Below, one piece after another: positions 13,368 through 25,559 of a stretch of DNA of 64,000 bases (position 1 is its first letter; each line of letters opens with the position of its first letter). This stretch comes from Argopecten irradians (lineage: Eukaryota; Mollusca; Bivalvia; Pectinida; Pectinidae), in contig NC_091145.1 in the NCBI RefSeq assembly GCF_041381155.1, positions 36,533,882 through 36,597,881 of the forward strand, written 5' to 3'. The position numbers and the translations under genes are program-made. The notes under the pieces are model-generated. The model saw only the letters and a list, made by a program, of their open reading frames with translations. It was not told the DNA's origin and made no database searches.

Positions 13368-13789
13368 TGAAGTTACCTGACAACGGTATAGGGAGGGGAG
13401 GGGAGTAGGTGGTGTTTTGACCAAGATGTCCATTGGTAACGCTTATTTGATTGGTCGAAATCATATCTTGTCGAGTTCCATTCCATTAAAGATAATAAAG
13501 CAGTATTGTGGTGTATTTGAAACTCCTAGATTAGAAATCGAGAAACTTGATACATTCTTCATATATGCTGGTGTCAAATGTTGATTTGAATAAAGGTTCA
13601 AGTAAAATGATTATTGTATTGTTCTGTGTTTACTCGAGCGATTTAAATATCCAAGTTTATTCACTCTAAGTATAGTTATAATGACTTAAATGGAGATCTT
13701 GCTCATGTAAATCATTTTCTTTATGTTGATTTTTTTGCTAGTCACTAGAGTTTCTGCTGTAAAACCAAAAGTTAGTATGAGATATAGCT

Positions 13790-14203
13790 ATGCGTGCGTT
13801 CGTACCAGTTGTACTAAACTGATACGGCACCGTCTAATGGAATGCGTTTTGATTTTTGGGTTTTTCCATGATGGCGGCACCCATATATAAGATAAGCTTC
13901 GAATATAAAAGCGAAGTATTTTCTGTGCTAACAATAAATGGATATAAATTTGATACCTTAACGGCATTTATTGAAAGAAATAATACATGTATTTTGATAC
14001 TCTTTATCTTCGTTTCAACAATGAAAACATTTCGATGACAGATGAAAAATCTCGAGTCCTTCATCTTGTATCCAAGTGATAAGCTTTTGAAAACGAACCA
14101 CTTGTACCCTAACAGTTCTGCCGGAACGACGCGTTCTATATTAGATACAGCATATTCGTATCGATACAACTGGTACGAATCTGCAAATGGAACGCACGGT
14201 TAG
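13790..14203. mobile_element. inverted-ended element, about 410 bp
   Basis: The left end (CGTGCGTTCGTACCAGTTGT, 13793-13812) recurs inverted at the right end (about 14165-14202: ACAACTGGTACGAATC then GGAACGCACGG), with an additional short insertion in the right arm. Most of the interior is one open frame on the minus strand (13834-14169, 111 codons) with no family resemblance that I can name; it may be chance. Best read as a MITE-like element. Confidence 0.5.
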
Positions 14204-14738
14204 AGTTAGTTTTTTGTGAAATACCATATATTGTTTGGTAATTTGTCTTTCTGAAGCTTTATCAAGGGTTGGAATTATTTAGAGTTCATCTGTAAGTCTG
14301 TAAGTCCACAAGTTCCAGAGAAGACATGGAAAGAATTACTTATTGAAAAACAACAACCCAGGAATGTTCAATAACATTATTTAATACACGTGATTCACAC
14401 AATCATCACCACTCACTAAGATCCACGTACCTCACATCGGCGGCCTTCCCAGTCACTGCCTTATATTATATTAAAAAACTAGCAGAAAACATGGAGAAGC
14501 ATGCAACTACGACAGAATGATACTCCTTTGGCTTTTTCGTGTTAAGACTTATCGCTTCACAATTGTTAAATAAACCTGCAAATGCAGGAAATTCATTGAC
14601 ATTGAAAATCCCGTTTCAAACACACTATTATATAACGACATTTCTGCTGTCTCTGACACTTGTATTGAGCATAAATACTTACATCTAACCTCACTACAGA
14701 TCATCGTTAAATGGTATTGAAGACATAACTTTAATAAT

Positions 14739-17700
14739 TAGGGATTTCCATTAAGGATGGAAATCCCTATTGTTATTGTTCTGTTTTTTCTTATTATTAT
14801 TATTATTATTATTCTTATTATTTCCACGAAACCATCTTAACACTTTTTCTCACGAACGGAACAAGGTACGGCGCTCAAATTTGGACACGTTATGTATGTA
14901 CATGAGAGCTTGAAACGTAAGTTCGATTTTGTACGATAAGGTTCAAGGTCAAGGTCACAGACGTAAAAAACAAATTTTTCGGAACGAAGTTTAAACGCTC
15001 ATTACTTCCTTACCGTACGCTGTACATGGTTCACGTTTAGTTATTCAGACAGATCTTGACATTGCGCGTGCTTTTCCCATGCCATGTTATCAGAGATTAT
15101 GTCAAGGTCAAGAGTTCGCTACGGGGTCAAACAAAGGTCAAAAACGAAATTTGTCACAGAAAAGTTTTGAATAGCGCATATGACAGATCATGCTCTCAGG
15201 AACATAAAATGACCAATTTCAAGGTCATATGATCAAAAATGGCGGAGATATAGGACATCAAAAATCGAATTTTTAGTTTATATTTGTCCTTGCCCGAGAC
15301 GTTTTAGCGCCTTTAAACCTGTATGTACAGTGTTGATTTTTCATACCTATGTTGTATGAACTTTTGTCTTCAAAAGTTATTTATTTTAAAGGGGTTATAT
15401 AGAAAAATGGCGAAAATATAGCTCTCCAAATATGGCAATTTGTTTCATTTTCTTATTTTTGTCCGTTGTTTGTGAGCTCGTAGGGCCTTTATCGTCTCAT
15501 GTAGGGTGTTGATTTTTTGTAAATGTTAGCTTTAGCCTATTGTCTGTACAGGTTTTTAATTTCAAAGACATGAATTTGAAAATGGCGGAAATATAGACCT
15601 CCGAATATGGCGTTTCGTTCATTTTTTAACGTAAATTTTAGCGTAATTCATGAAAATTCAAAGGTGAAATGTTTTGAATTGGATGTGAAAGATCATGCTT
15701 TCAGACACATAAAATGACCAAGTTCAAGGTCATAAGATTCAAAATGGCGGAGATATAGGACATCGAAAATCGAAAATTTGGTTTTTATTTGTCCTTGCAC
15801 GAGACGTTTCAGCGCCTTTAAACCTGTATGTACAGTGTTGATTTTTCATACCTGTGTTGTATGAACTTTTGTCTTCAAAAGTTATTTATTTTTAAGGGGT
15901 TATATAGAAAAATGGCGAAAATATAGCTCTCCAAATATGGCAATTTGTTTCTTTTTCTTATTTTTGTCCGTTGTTTGTGAGCTCGTAGGGCCTTTATCGT
16001 CTCATGTAGGGTGTTGATTTTTTGTAAATGTTAGCTTTAGCCTATTGTCTGTACAGGTTTTTAATTTCAAAGACATGAATTTGAAAATGGCGGAAATATA
16101 GACCTCCGAATATGGCGTTTCGTTCATTTTTTAACGTAAATTTTAGCGTAATTCATGAAAATTCAAAGGTGAAATGTTTTGAATTGGATGTGAAAGATCA
16201 TGCTTTCAGACACATAAAATGACCAAGTTCAAGGTCATAAGATTCAAAATGGCGGAGATATAGGACATCGAAAATCGAAAATTTGGTTTTTATTTGTCCT
16301 TGCACGAGACGTTTTAGCGCCTTTAAACCTGTATGTACAGTGTTGATTTTTCATACCTGTGTTGTATGAACTTTTGTCTTCAAAAGTTATTTATTTTTAA
16401 GGGGTTATATAGAAAAATGGCGAAAATATAGCTCTCCAAATATGGCAATTTGTTTCATTTTCTTATTTTTGTCCGTTGTTTGTGAGCTCGTAGGGCCTTT
16501 ATCGTCTCATGTAGGGTGTTGATTTTTTGTAAATGTTAGCTTTAGCCTATTGTCTGTACAGGTTTTTAATTTCAAAGACATGAATTTGAAAATGGCGGAA
16601 ATATAGACCTCCGAATATGGCGTTTCGTTCATTTTTTAACGTAAATTTTAGCGTAATTCATGAAAATTCAAAGGTGAAATGTTTTGAATTGGATGTGAAA
16701 GATCATGCTTTCAGACACATAAAATGACCAAGTTCAAGGTCATAAGATTCAAAATGGCGGAGATATAGGACATCGAAAATCGAAAATTTGGTTTTTATTT
16801 GTCCTTGCACGAGACGTTTCAGCGCCTTTAAACCTGTATGTACAGTGTTGATTTTTCATACCTGTGTTGTATGAACTTTTGTCTTCAAAAGTTATTTATT
16901 TTTAAGGGGTTATATAGAAAAATGGCGGAAATATAGCTCTCCAAATATGGCAATTTGTTTCTTTTTCTTATTTTTGTCCGTTGTTTGTGAGCTCGTAGGG
17001 CCTTTATCGTCTCATGTAGGGTGTTGATTTTTTGTAAATGTTAGCTTTAGCCTATTGTCTGTACAGGTTTTTAATTTCAAAGACATGAATTTGAAAATGG
17101 CGGAAATATAGACCTCCGAATATGGCGTTTCGTTCATTTTTTAACGTAAATTTTAGCGTAATTCATGAAAATTCAAAGGTGAAATGTTTTGAATTGGATG
17201 TGAAAGATCATGCTTTCAGACACATAAAATGACCAAGTTCAAGGTCATAAGATTCAAAATGGCGGAGATATAGGACATCGAAAATCGAATTTTTAGTTTT
17301 TATTTGTCCTTGCACGAGACGTTTTAGCGCCTTTAAACCTGTATGTACAGTGTTGATTTTTCATACCTGTGTTGTATGAACTTTTGTCTTCAAAAGTTAT
17401 TTATTTTTAAGGGGTTTTATAGAAAAATGGCGGAAATATAGCTCTCCAAATATGGCAATTTGTTTCTTTTTCTTATTTTTGTCCGTTGTTTGTGAGCTCG
17501 TAGGGCCTTTATCATCTCATGTAGGGTGTTGATTTTTTGTAAATGTTAGCTTTAGCCTATTGTCTGTACAGGTTTTTAATTTCAAAGACATGAATTTGAA
17601 AATGGCGGAAATATAGACCTCCGAATATGGCGTTTCGTTCATTTTTTAACGTAAATTTTAGCGTAATTCATGAAAATTCAAAGGTGAAATGTTTTGAATT

Positions 17701-18800
17701 GGATGTGAAAGATCATGCTTTCAGACACATAAAATGACCAATTTCAATGTCATAATGACATATGATTCAAAGTGGCGGAGGTATAGAACTTTCAGCGATT
17801 TTGAGTTGTGATTACATGATGTGGCATGTGGCCAAAGGGAGATAATCGGTATCTAATACTAAAACTCTAATCGTACGTGTTATTCCGCATTGGTTCAAGA
17901 TCTTCATAAGAAAAGGAGAATTTTTGCACTTTTAAAAAACCTGAAATTCTAATGTTTTTACCTATTCATTATCAAAATTGATATTTTGAACATAAATCTC
18001 AATATGAATTTCATATCATGGTTATCTAGGAATAATTACCTGTCAGAAAACATTTTTAATTTTGAAATTAATAATTAGCCAGCCAATCAGCGGCCGGGTT
18101 AAAATTCTGTCCTGGGCTCATACACACGGGCCGTTTCGAAGGTCTTTCTTCATTTAGTTTTGAATACTTTTCGAGATGTTTTTAAGTTCTACATGTACAC
18201 GTATATATGAACAATGTACACATGTTTGCGTAAATACACGTACATGTGTAGCTACACCGCATACATGGGAGGCCGTCCTTACGTGACCCTAGCTGTTAAT
18301 AGGACGTACATTTGAACAAACAAACAACAAAAGTAATGCACAAACCCAATAACTGACAGGTTTAAAAACCTTTTATGTGTGTGGCAGAGCTGTCACCTGT
18401 GACACCGGATGTTCAAACACAACCGGTTCAATTTTGAGAAACTACCCGGCCGTTTTGAGATCACAGAAACTATAGAGGACCGTGTTAACGTTTGCTACTA
18501 TTCAGGTTAAATGAAGTTATCAAAATTCTTTACAAATTTTACATCTACATGTATTGTCCGACCCACACATAAACCATTAACTGGTGTACCCTGAATATAT
18601 CCAATCAGCAGGCTCCTATATATTCACCTCTCTATGAAATCTTGTGCCCAAAGGGGGATTCCCCTAAATCTGTTTTTCGGTTGAACCAGACTGCTTTCCT
18701 AAGAAACGCTCTCTGATTAATATTGAGTGAGATCGTCCGTTCGTTCAACCAATCGTCTGTTCGCTAACATTACTTATATCATTACATAGGTGGAAATCCC
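14739..18800. mobile_element. non-autonomous element with terminal hairpin and 505-bp internal repeats
   Basis: The left end is a perfect 13-bp-arm hairpin (14739-14751 and 14757-14769, TAGGGATTTCCAT and its complement, 5-base loop) followed by a TTATTA-rich stretch. The right end at 18791-18800 reads TGGAAATCCC, the inverse of the left terminus. Inside lie about five copies of a 505-bp repeat (15150-17760), then about 1 kb of unique sequence. No transposase or replicase frame is visible, so it must be mobilised in trans if at all. A hairpin at one end plus internal minisatellite recalls non-autonomous Helitron-like (HINE) and pearl elements of bivalves, but the inverted termini also fit a DNA transposon; class is unresolved. 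It explains the wide gap between caveolins C and D. Confidence 0.65.
15150..17760. repeat. 505-bp tandem repeat, about five copies
   Basis: The motif TAGGACATCGAAAATCG recurs at 15756, 16261, 16766 and 17271, exactly 505 bp apart, with a diverged first copy at 15251. Inner copies differ by only a few substitutions, for example alternation of CATTTTCTT and CTTTTTCTT near the middle, so they were amplified recently or homogenised. Each unit contains repeated ATGGCGGA and CAAGGTCA words. No open frame spans a unit. Confidence 0.95.
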
Positions 18801-19181
18801 GTGTTTTGATCGCGATCAAATCTAGTGATATTTTATTTCATGCTGTTCATTCTGTAAGTGAATTTGAATTTTGAAGCTTGTTTGAAAATATGTTCCTTCG
18901 ATTAACAACTTGTTGATAGTATTGCAATATCAGTCAAACTTTCTCCTACAGCATGAAATATAAGCATGTAGTTTGGATATTATAAAGTTGCTTAATTACC
19001 ATGTAAGAGAAAGCGCGAACAACAAGGTGATCACACAGTACCGGTATTTTAATGCTTCATATTCCTATGTTTTCAATAGTTTGACTTTGGCGGCAGTACA
19101 CCGGAAACATTTGTACAGTACTGTATTTGAATCTTCACAATAACCCTTCTTCTTATTTTATGATTAAGTGAAGCAGCAAGG

Positions 19182-19463
19182 ATGTCGCCAATATCTAACT
19201 TTGCTGACATGTTTTCTTTTTGTCTTTTCATGCGAAAGTCCTCGTTTATTTTCTCGAAATTTGTAACTGATTCTGTATCAATGCTTTATGCTTCATTTGT
19301 TGCTGTTCAGGAACTTGTATACTGTTTGGTAGTTATTGCACTAGTATTGTGGTTTTTACCTCTGGTAATCGTACTGGTAGTGGTTGGTTTGAATCATTGG
19401 TTGACAAAAGGCATTAATATTTATGATAATGATATTAGATTTCGAATGAACAATTCCTGGTAA
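19182..19463 (+). CDS. small hydrophobic ORF, unrecognised (93 aa)
   Basis: Open frame of 93 codons from ATG to TAA. It has one strongly hydrophobic stretch (about residues 47-71, rich in L, V and I) followed by a charged tail ending in IRFRMNNSW. I do not recognise a family. It lies alone on the plus strand between caveolins C and D, with no splice partner identified. A chance frame is a real possibility; the length is only modestly above background here. Confidence 0.2.
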   Translation: MSPISNFADMFSFCLFMRKSSFIFSKFVTDSVSMLYASFVAVQELVYCLVVIALVLWFLPLVIVLVVVGLNHWLTKGINIYDNDIRFRMNNSW

Positions 19464-19631
19464 ATTTATATGACTATATTTCATACTATGTAATTTAACT
19501 TTGAATTATAAACCGATTTTAAAATATACTGGTTGCCGTTAATTCCTGCATATTACCCGCACTGTGGCATAACTGGAGGGAAAATCAAATCCAGATAACC
19601 CACACAGACGTATAGATCGCTGAGTATACGT

Positions 19632-19860
19632 CGATATACTGTAAATACAACTTTAAAGCTGCTACGATATTTCGTGATTTCCGTTTCGAAACCATTTCGC
19701 GAAGACAATTATTCGCGAATTTAAAAGTTGATTTCCAATTTCTATCAATATTGATAATATAGATATTAATTTGCGGAATATAAACTTTCGCGATAATCTA
19801 TGTGGATTGCAAAAATATGCGAAAAAAATGTACGCGAAAGAAAGTTGTTTTACATCATAT
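19632..19860. mobile_element. MITE-like inverted-ended element with CGCG-rich arms
   Basis: The left end ACTGTAAATACAACTTTAAAG is mirrored at the right by GAAAGTTGTTTTACATCAT, with internal TTTCGCG and CGCGAA motifs in opposite orientations. About 230 bp, no coding capacity. The match between arms is interrupted, so it is either old or composite. Confidence 0.5.
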
Positions 19861-20756
19861 GTACATTTATAGTCTGCACTAATAATGACTAGTAAGCTTC
19901 TTTTGATAAAGGGAGTGATTTAATTCGAAGGAGGCGGGTATATTAAAAAATACACTAAATAATGTATACATTATTTGCTAATAGGCTCCACATACATGCA
20001 AAAATAGCTTAATTACAAATTCTGTAGTATGTGGAGATGGCACCAGGCCACCAGATCATAAGCTTTTGATAAGATTTTCTCAGTCAATATTCTTATATAA
20101 GATTGTCAAGTTTGAAATGTAGGGAATCTGGCATGTCGCAGAGATAAATATTTTCAAATTGAAGTTCTAATATTTTAGTGATGATTGTTATATTCCAAAA
20201 ATTGGTCACAAGTCTACGGGGGAGAAGGTAATACAGCTAATCACCTACTGTTTTCTCTACCCACAATTTGAGAAAAAAAAAATGATAAAAAATTATCTGG
20301 TAATAGTTTCCACAGGTTAGGTATCTGAATATCATACCACCCGCGGGTAATACTCGTGGAATTACGCTATATAGTTCCGTTTCTGATAGCAACACTGAAT
20401 TATTCCCAACTGATGGTCACAATAGCAACACCGTTAACAAAGGTGGTGATTGCTTATAGACCAAGGTTTCCGGTCCTGTCTTTCAGATATAGCGTTTTCT
20501 TACCTCATAACAATATCTTAATAAAGAAAATACACATGTTGTTAAATAAATAATTTATTGTAAAAGAAATGCAATATGATCAATAGAATAGTAAATAATA
20601 AATTGAGATGTATGTGTACTCAATATTTAATAAAATATCAAGTTGTTTGTAAAGTTGGGGAGTTCCAGCCGAAACTGGCTTGTATCACAGCACATTGTAT
20701 AACGGATGGCACAGAATATATTTGATTTGTCAATGAAAAGTTTGGATCCAGATTTA

Positions 20757-21780
20757 TCATTTCTTCGTAATGGTAATGTTACTGAAGCATAGTCCAAGTG
20801 TTTCACAAAGAGGAGCGAGGCAGCACTGGATACAAGAACCAAGGAATCGCTGACATACACCCAGCATGATGGTGTGGACTTTGAGGGCTGGGGTACAACA
20901 CCATACCATCTCGAAGGTAATCATGGCGAACTCACATCCCCAGTATAACGCGATACAAATTCCACACAGGGTACTCATGAACTTGTAGCAGCAGTTCTTC
21001 CCGCAGGTGAAACATTTGTAGCTGTTTCTCCACACGCAGTCAATGCTGTGAGCTGCCTCGGGTTCTCCTAGGACATCCTCGAATGCGACCTAAAAGAAAT
21101 ATAAGTGATAGTGTTTAACATTTAGAAGGAAAACAAAAATGTGAATTGATAAAACTGAACGCCATTGTTTTCGTATTGTTTAAATTAGGAATCGGTTATA
21201 AAGCAATTGCTAAGTGTTAAGTACAAAGTACAGTTTTTTCACTAAACATTTCACATTACAATCACACTGACCCGTGCTGATGTCGGCAGAATAAACCTAA
21301 GTTAAATCATAATGATATATGGCAACAACAGATTTTCTTTTTATTTAATTCGGAACTTTTTTTTCAAGGTATCGCGAACTTATCGTTTTTCACATTGAAA
21401 CTCATTAACATTCTTTCATAATTATCTTCTGGGTAGCGAAATGTCCCTAACACCAAAGAAGTATTTTTTTAGTTAATAGATAAATTTAAGTTAATAAAAA
21501 ATAAAATGAAAATAAAGCTACCATATCAAGTTAGGATTTTTTTTTTTTCATTTTACAAAAAAATGGAGGTTGATTATTCTTTTCTTGTCAGCAACTGTTA
21601 AATATGAACGATTCATTCGAAATTAAATTTAAAAATATATGTATATGCATATCCTTAATATGTGACTTTTGTATATAAATCTGAAATCAAACAATCAGAA
21701 ATATGACCTACCTGACAAGTGCCGTTTAAGCTGTTAGGATCCCTTTGGTTTAAGTCTACTTCCATAGCTTGTTCAGTCAT
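20757..21780 (-). CDS. caveolin (copy D, 133 aa)
   Basis: Caveolin-family scaffold protein. CDS joins exon 1 (21712-21780, 23 codons, MTEQAMEVDLNQRDPNSLN) to exon 2 (20757-21089, 110 codons plus stop) over a 622-bp phase-0 intron (GTAGGT donor, AG acceptor after TTTT). Exon 2 starts VAFEDVLGEPEAAHSIDC, then the scaffold segment, membrane hairpin and NITITKK end; 16 cysteines. Compared with C, the middle of exon 2 is identical apart from a couple of bases, while exon 1, intron and 3' flank are unrelated at DNA level. A TATAAAT box lies 74 bp upstream of the start, and a TTTATT (AATAAA on the minus strand) at 20554-20559 lies about 200 bp past the stop. Confidence 0.94.
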
Positions 21781-21853
21781 TTCGACTTGGAGAAACGGAG
21801 GTGAACTACACAAGCACTAGCCTAGTGAATGGTTGCTAATACTGGGGTTTCGA

Positions 21854-21860
21854 ATTTATA
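21854..21860 (-). promoter_or_regulatory. TATA box of caveolin D
   Basis: Reads TATAAAT on the minus strand, 74 bp before the copy D start codon, in a good position for a core promoter. Sequence evidence only. Confidence 0.5.
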
Positions 21861-22574
21861 CCTCTTAATTTTTTGCCGATTGATAATTGCTTGACGACTG
21901 TGACAATGGAGAGCGGAAAGGGGAGGTTCATTTTTTAAACGGACGGCGTCATTGGTAACGACCTGACTAAAGTGGACTGTAAAACAGCGTTTGGCTTTGT
22001 CTCTTAGAGAAGAGTTTAACTGCACTATTGTTAATCTATTTGAATGAAAACGTTAAAACCCTTTCATTTACGGGCTAACGACATACCGTGGTATTGATTT
22101 CTGAGATAAAATCGGGTATAAGAGCGAGCAAAGGTATTGTAATATTTTGTTAGTTCAGGTATTCCTGATATGTCACTATTTCATTTAACACAAAGTTCTA
22201 TCAATGTCAAACTGTCATAATCATTTAATTAGGGAACAGAAGTAGTCTGTGGTAAAAACAAAGTTACAGCGACACACATGATAGCGTATACCGTACCTTC
22301 ATTGCCAGATATCAATTATTGGCCCATAATACAATAAACAACTAATAGCAGTGGTTGTAGTGTTGGGTGGCAGTGACACATTCATGGTCATTACCCGAGT
22401 ATCTTGTCACTTTCGATAGTATAGAATGTTCAAGGATGGAGGTGAAACACCAACTCATATAACTATATGTAAAAGGTCATAATTGTGTAGTCTTGGTGAG
22501 TCCTAGTCGTAATACTAATTCTACCTCTCGGCTAGACAGAACTTCTCCTGACACCATATGCTATCAAGGAAACC

Positions 22575-22696
22575 TGGGCCCAGTTTCACGAACATTCCTT
22601 AAATTTAAGGAATTTCTTAACTTAAAATTCCCCTTAAAAGCACTGCAAGTTAAATAATTCCTTATAGGTTAGGAACGTTCGTGAAACTGGGCCCAG
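22575..22696. mobile_element. 122-bp palindromic MITE
   Basis: The left end CTGGGCCCAGTTTCACGAAC and the right end GTTCGTGAAACTGGGCCCAG are perfect inverse complements of 20 bp, and pairing continues inward through TTCCTTA and TAAGGAA-like words with mismatches. No coding capacity. This type of GGGCCCAGTTTC terminus is common in short elements of aquatic invertebrates. Confidence 0.85.
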
Positions 22697-24100
22697 AAGG
22701 TTTTGGTGTACAGTATAATTTAAGTTTATAAAAGGCTTTTTTTGTTCTATGTTGCCGAGTTTGTAGTGAGAACATGTTTATGGAACATCTTACGTTCGGT
22801 AATACATTTACATGATACAGGATAGAGAATAAACAGATAATAGCTTTGGCATAATAATAAATTGTTTACGTTAACATCCGTATCATTAACATATACAAAT
22901 ATCATGTTTCCGTAATTATGTACCTGACCTTACTTAACCCGCGTGACTGATCACTGTACTACTTACACTAAGCTAGTGCCCATGATTAGGGCCATACAAC
23001 TGCTAGTCTGGCGGAGGTTATAGCAGATTCAAGGGTTAGGTAAGGGTTTCACATAGAAACCAGGGTAAATAAATATTAAGTTCCATGCCTATTTCTTCTT
23101 TGTCTGATTATTCATTATCTTTTTAAACATGTATACTTGGAAATAAACTGTATATAAATTTAGACCACCAAACCATATATCCAACGAATAATTTGATCAA
23201 AAGGCAGGGTTGATAGCTCTAGTGTACTAAGTATTGGTTCTGAAAGGGATATACAAACATCCCATTCAGGTAATCAGTGCAGCTATTATATATTTAAAAA
23301 ATGGTGTTTTTTTTAAAGATTTGGAATTGAATAGATATTTAAACACATCAAGACACCATGCACGCTACAAGGAGAGTACTGAATAATTATCGGGAATACC
23401 CTTGTCAATATAGCCTCTCTGAATACAGGAAACATGTTATCCGAACCCACTGATAACTGATCTAAACAACAAATGGAGGTGTGCAATTGTACACTGTATC
23501 GTATATACAATGTATTGTATTTAATTATCAGGAAAAGAGATGCACAGTGTATAGACTCTAGCTGTTGTCCTATTTCTATTGTTATAGCATCGGAAACTAT
23601 AATATTATGAATTAAAAACATGTCAGATGGAAATTCTTCAGTAGAAACCAAGCAGGTGTGTCAAATGTGGCTATCTTGCTGGTGGCTATCGCCAATAAGT
23701 GGTTTGTTTACTGAGGTTTTTGGTGGTATGGGAGATCACTTCCGATTTATTACGTAAAATCAACTGATGTTGGTGTATAGTAGCTTTACATGTAAATAAT
23801 CTAAACTCAAAGGTATATCAGTGCGACGTAGTGTTTTCAGTGAACTATAACGTTATATCTTACCATGTATTCTAGCCGTTATACACAAAAAAACCAATAC
23901 ATTCATAAAACATGCATTATGATTGCAGTCGTGGTTAATGGGGAGAGGAGGCTCTTTACATAATAAATACAGCTGGTGATATGTGTCAGGGCGCGACGAT
24001 TCAACTACATCTGTTTGCTATGATTTATCCACCCATATGTTTGTTACCTGGTATTTCTGATAAAGTATACCAACATACAATAAAGGTCATTTAATATTAT

Positions 24101-24567
24101 AAGACTCTTTCATATGTGGATATGAAGGATAGGGATATTCTACCCAAGGGTCACAAAATGTAATAAAACCCGAGGTTTGCCGAGGGTTTTGCAACATTTT
24201 ATGATTCCGAGGGTAGAATATCCCTATCCTTCACATCCACTTATGAAAGAGTATTTTTCTTTCATACCTTGACGTTTTATTGCAATTTTACAACTATAAT
24301 ATCCCGCCAATTTGTAATAAATTCAAAGAAATCCACGCCTGAAAGTCAATTTTTCACAAAAATTCGGTTGTTTGTGATCTTTTATAGTAAAACCAGTCAA
24401 GTTTGTGAAAAAAATGTTAAAATTTTACCGAGGAAATAGAAATTTTGTTGACGCCGTGACGTCACGAGGCTTTATTGCATGGGTAGTCATGCAATACAGC
24501 CTCAGGCGGCATGGGTGTATTGCCCTAGACCAGCCAATATTACATCCGTAGGTATGAAAGAATAACA
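24101..24567. mobile_element. foldback element, long copy
   Basis: Left part is a near-perfect hairpin: 24103-24174 pairs with 24180-24252 (shared core GGATAGGGATATTCTACCC and its complement). It is followed by a segment bounded by an 11-bp inverted repeat CTTTCATACCT (24259-24269) and AGGTATGAAAG (24550-24560). Inside are TGACGTCACGAGGC and a second hairpin at about 24466-24503 (ATTGCATG and CATGCAAT). A shortened relative lies at 27903-28165. Confidence 0.75.
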
Positions 24568-24699
24568 CATGCTTATCTCTGTTATGATAAACATTTACAT
24601 TTAAATATTTCAAAATTGTTTGATACCTTAACGGATTTGAAAATTGCTCCACCGACGATATTTGACATTCAATTTTCAAAGTGTTCAATATGATGCGTT

Positions 24700-25245
24700 T
24701 TCACTGAACATTGAATGCACATTTGAATGCTGTGCAGCTCCACATATGACATACGACAGTTTCGCTATTAAAAATACTCTCGCCGACCAATGGCCGGACA
24801 TTAAAATATTGTGCTGGTAGAAATTCGACATTTAGCATTAAAAATAGAAAAAAAAAATATCACACACGACATTTAAATTTTGAATTTTAAAATTCAAAGT
24901 TCGAGCTGCACAACATTCAAAATGCAAATGCCGTATGATTTTTCTAGATCTGCATGACATCCAATTCAGAATAGTGATTGTCGAATGATGAGCTGCACAA
25001 CATTCAAAAGTTCGCTTGTTGGCAATGACAGTTTATTATGAAATGTCGTATTTATGAATGTTAAATATGGCATGTAGAGTTGCATATTAAAATTCCTAAC
25101 ATTGAATGTCGAGTTGCAGAACATTCAAAATGCGAATGTCGTATTGCGAGTTGCACCTCATTCTAATTTTGAATATTGAATGTAGAGCTGCACTATATTC
25201 GAAATGTAAATGTTGAATGTTGCAAGTCAAGCTGTATGGCATTCA
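24700..25245. repeat. degenerate cluster of GAGCTGCACAACATTCAAA words
   Basis: Variants of GAGCTGCACAACATTCAAAA occur near 24902, 24990, 25111, 25149 and 25185, and an inverted relative near 24735 (GAATGCTGTGCAGCTC). Spacing is irregular, so this is an old, decayed tandem array or a cluster of related short repeats. Confidence 0.5.
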
Positions 25246-25433
25246 AAGTCTATAGAAAGATGTATTTTTTTTTAATTTTGACTGTTGATGCCACCATGCA
25301 GAAGTTATGAATCACAAACCTAGTAGTGATGATCTATACAGTCGTTACGGAAAAAAATGTTATACGCAGGGCGTCAATACATTTAAATATAGTATTTATT
25401 TCAATGTATTATTCACCATTCTAGAGATCATCC

Positions 25434-25559
25434 AATTTGCTTGTAACGAGCATTGCCATTTGCTTGTAACGAGCATTGCCATTTGCTTGTAACGAGCATT
25501 GCCATTTGCTTGTAACGAGCATTGTCATTTGCTTGTAACGAGCATTGCCATTTGCTTGG
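25434..25559. repeat. 23-bp tandem repeat, 5-6 copies
   Basis: ATTTGCTTGTAACGAGCATTGCC is repeated without spacers, with a T in place of C in one copy and a diverged last copy. It yields spurious overlapping open frames on the minus strand. Confidence 0.95.

Larger units (their letters stand above)
9950..13400 (-). repeat. tandem unit C of the caveolin array (older, diverged)
   Basis: Collinear but diverged counterpart of unit B. Shared landmarks include the start at about 9960, a block at 10800-10890 matching 6100-6200, a block at 11140-11290 matching 6510-6640, and the segment at 12210 matching 8105 (CAGATTGAAGGTAGATTGG). Between these the sequence has drifted with many substitutions, in contrast to the A/B pair. 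The 2.4-kb gap 10000-12445 has no recognised gene. Confidence 0.75.

Noticed and set aside
24425-24688. Minus-strand frame of 87 codons
   Set aside because: Mostly the terminal part of the foldback element at 24101-24567; the related copy at 27903 gives a similar peptide because of shared repeat sequence.
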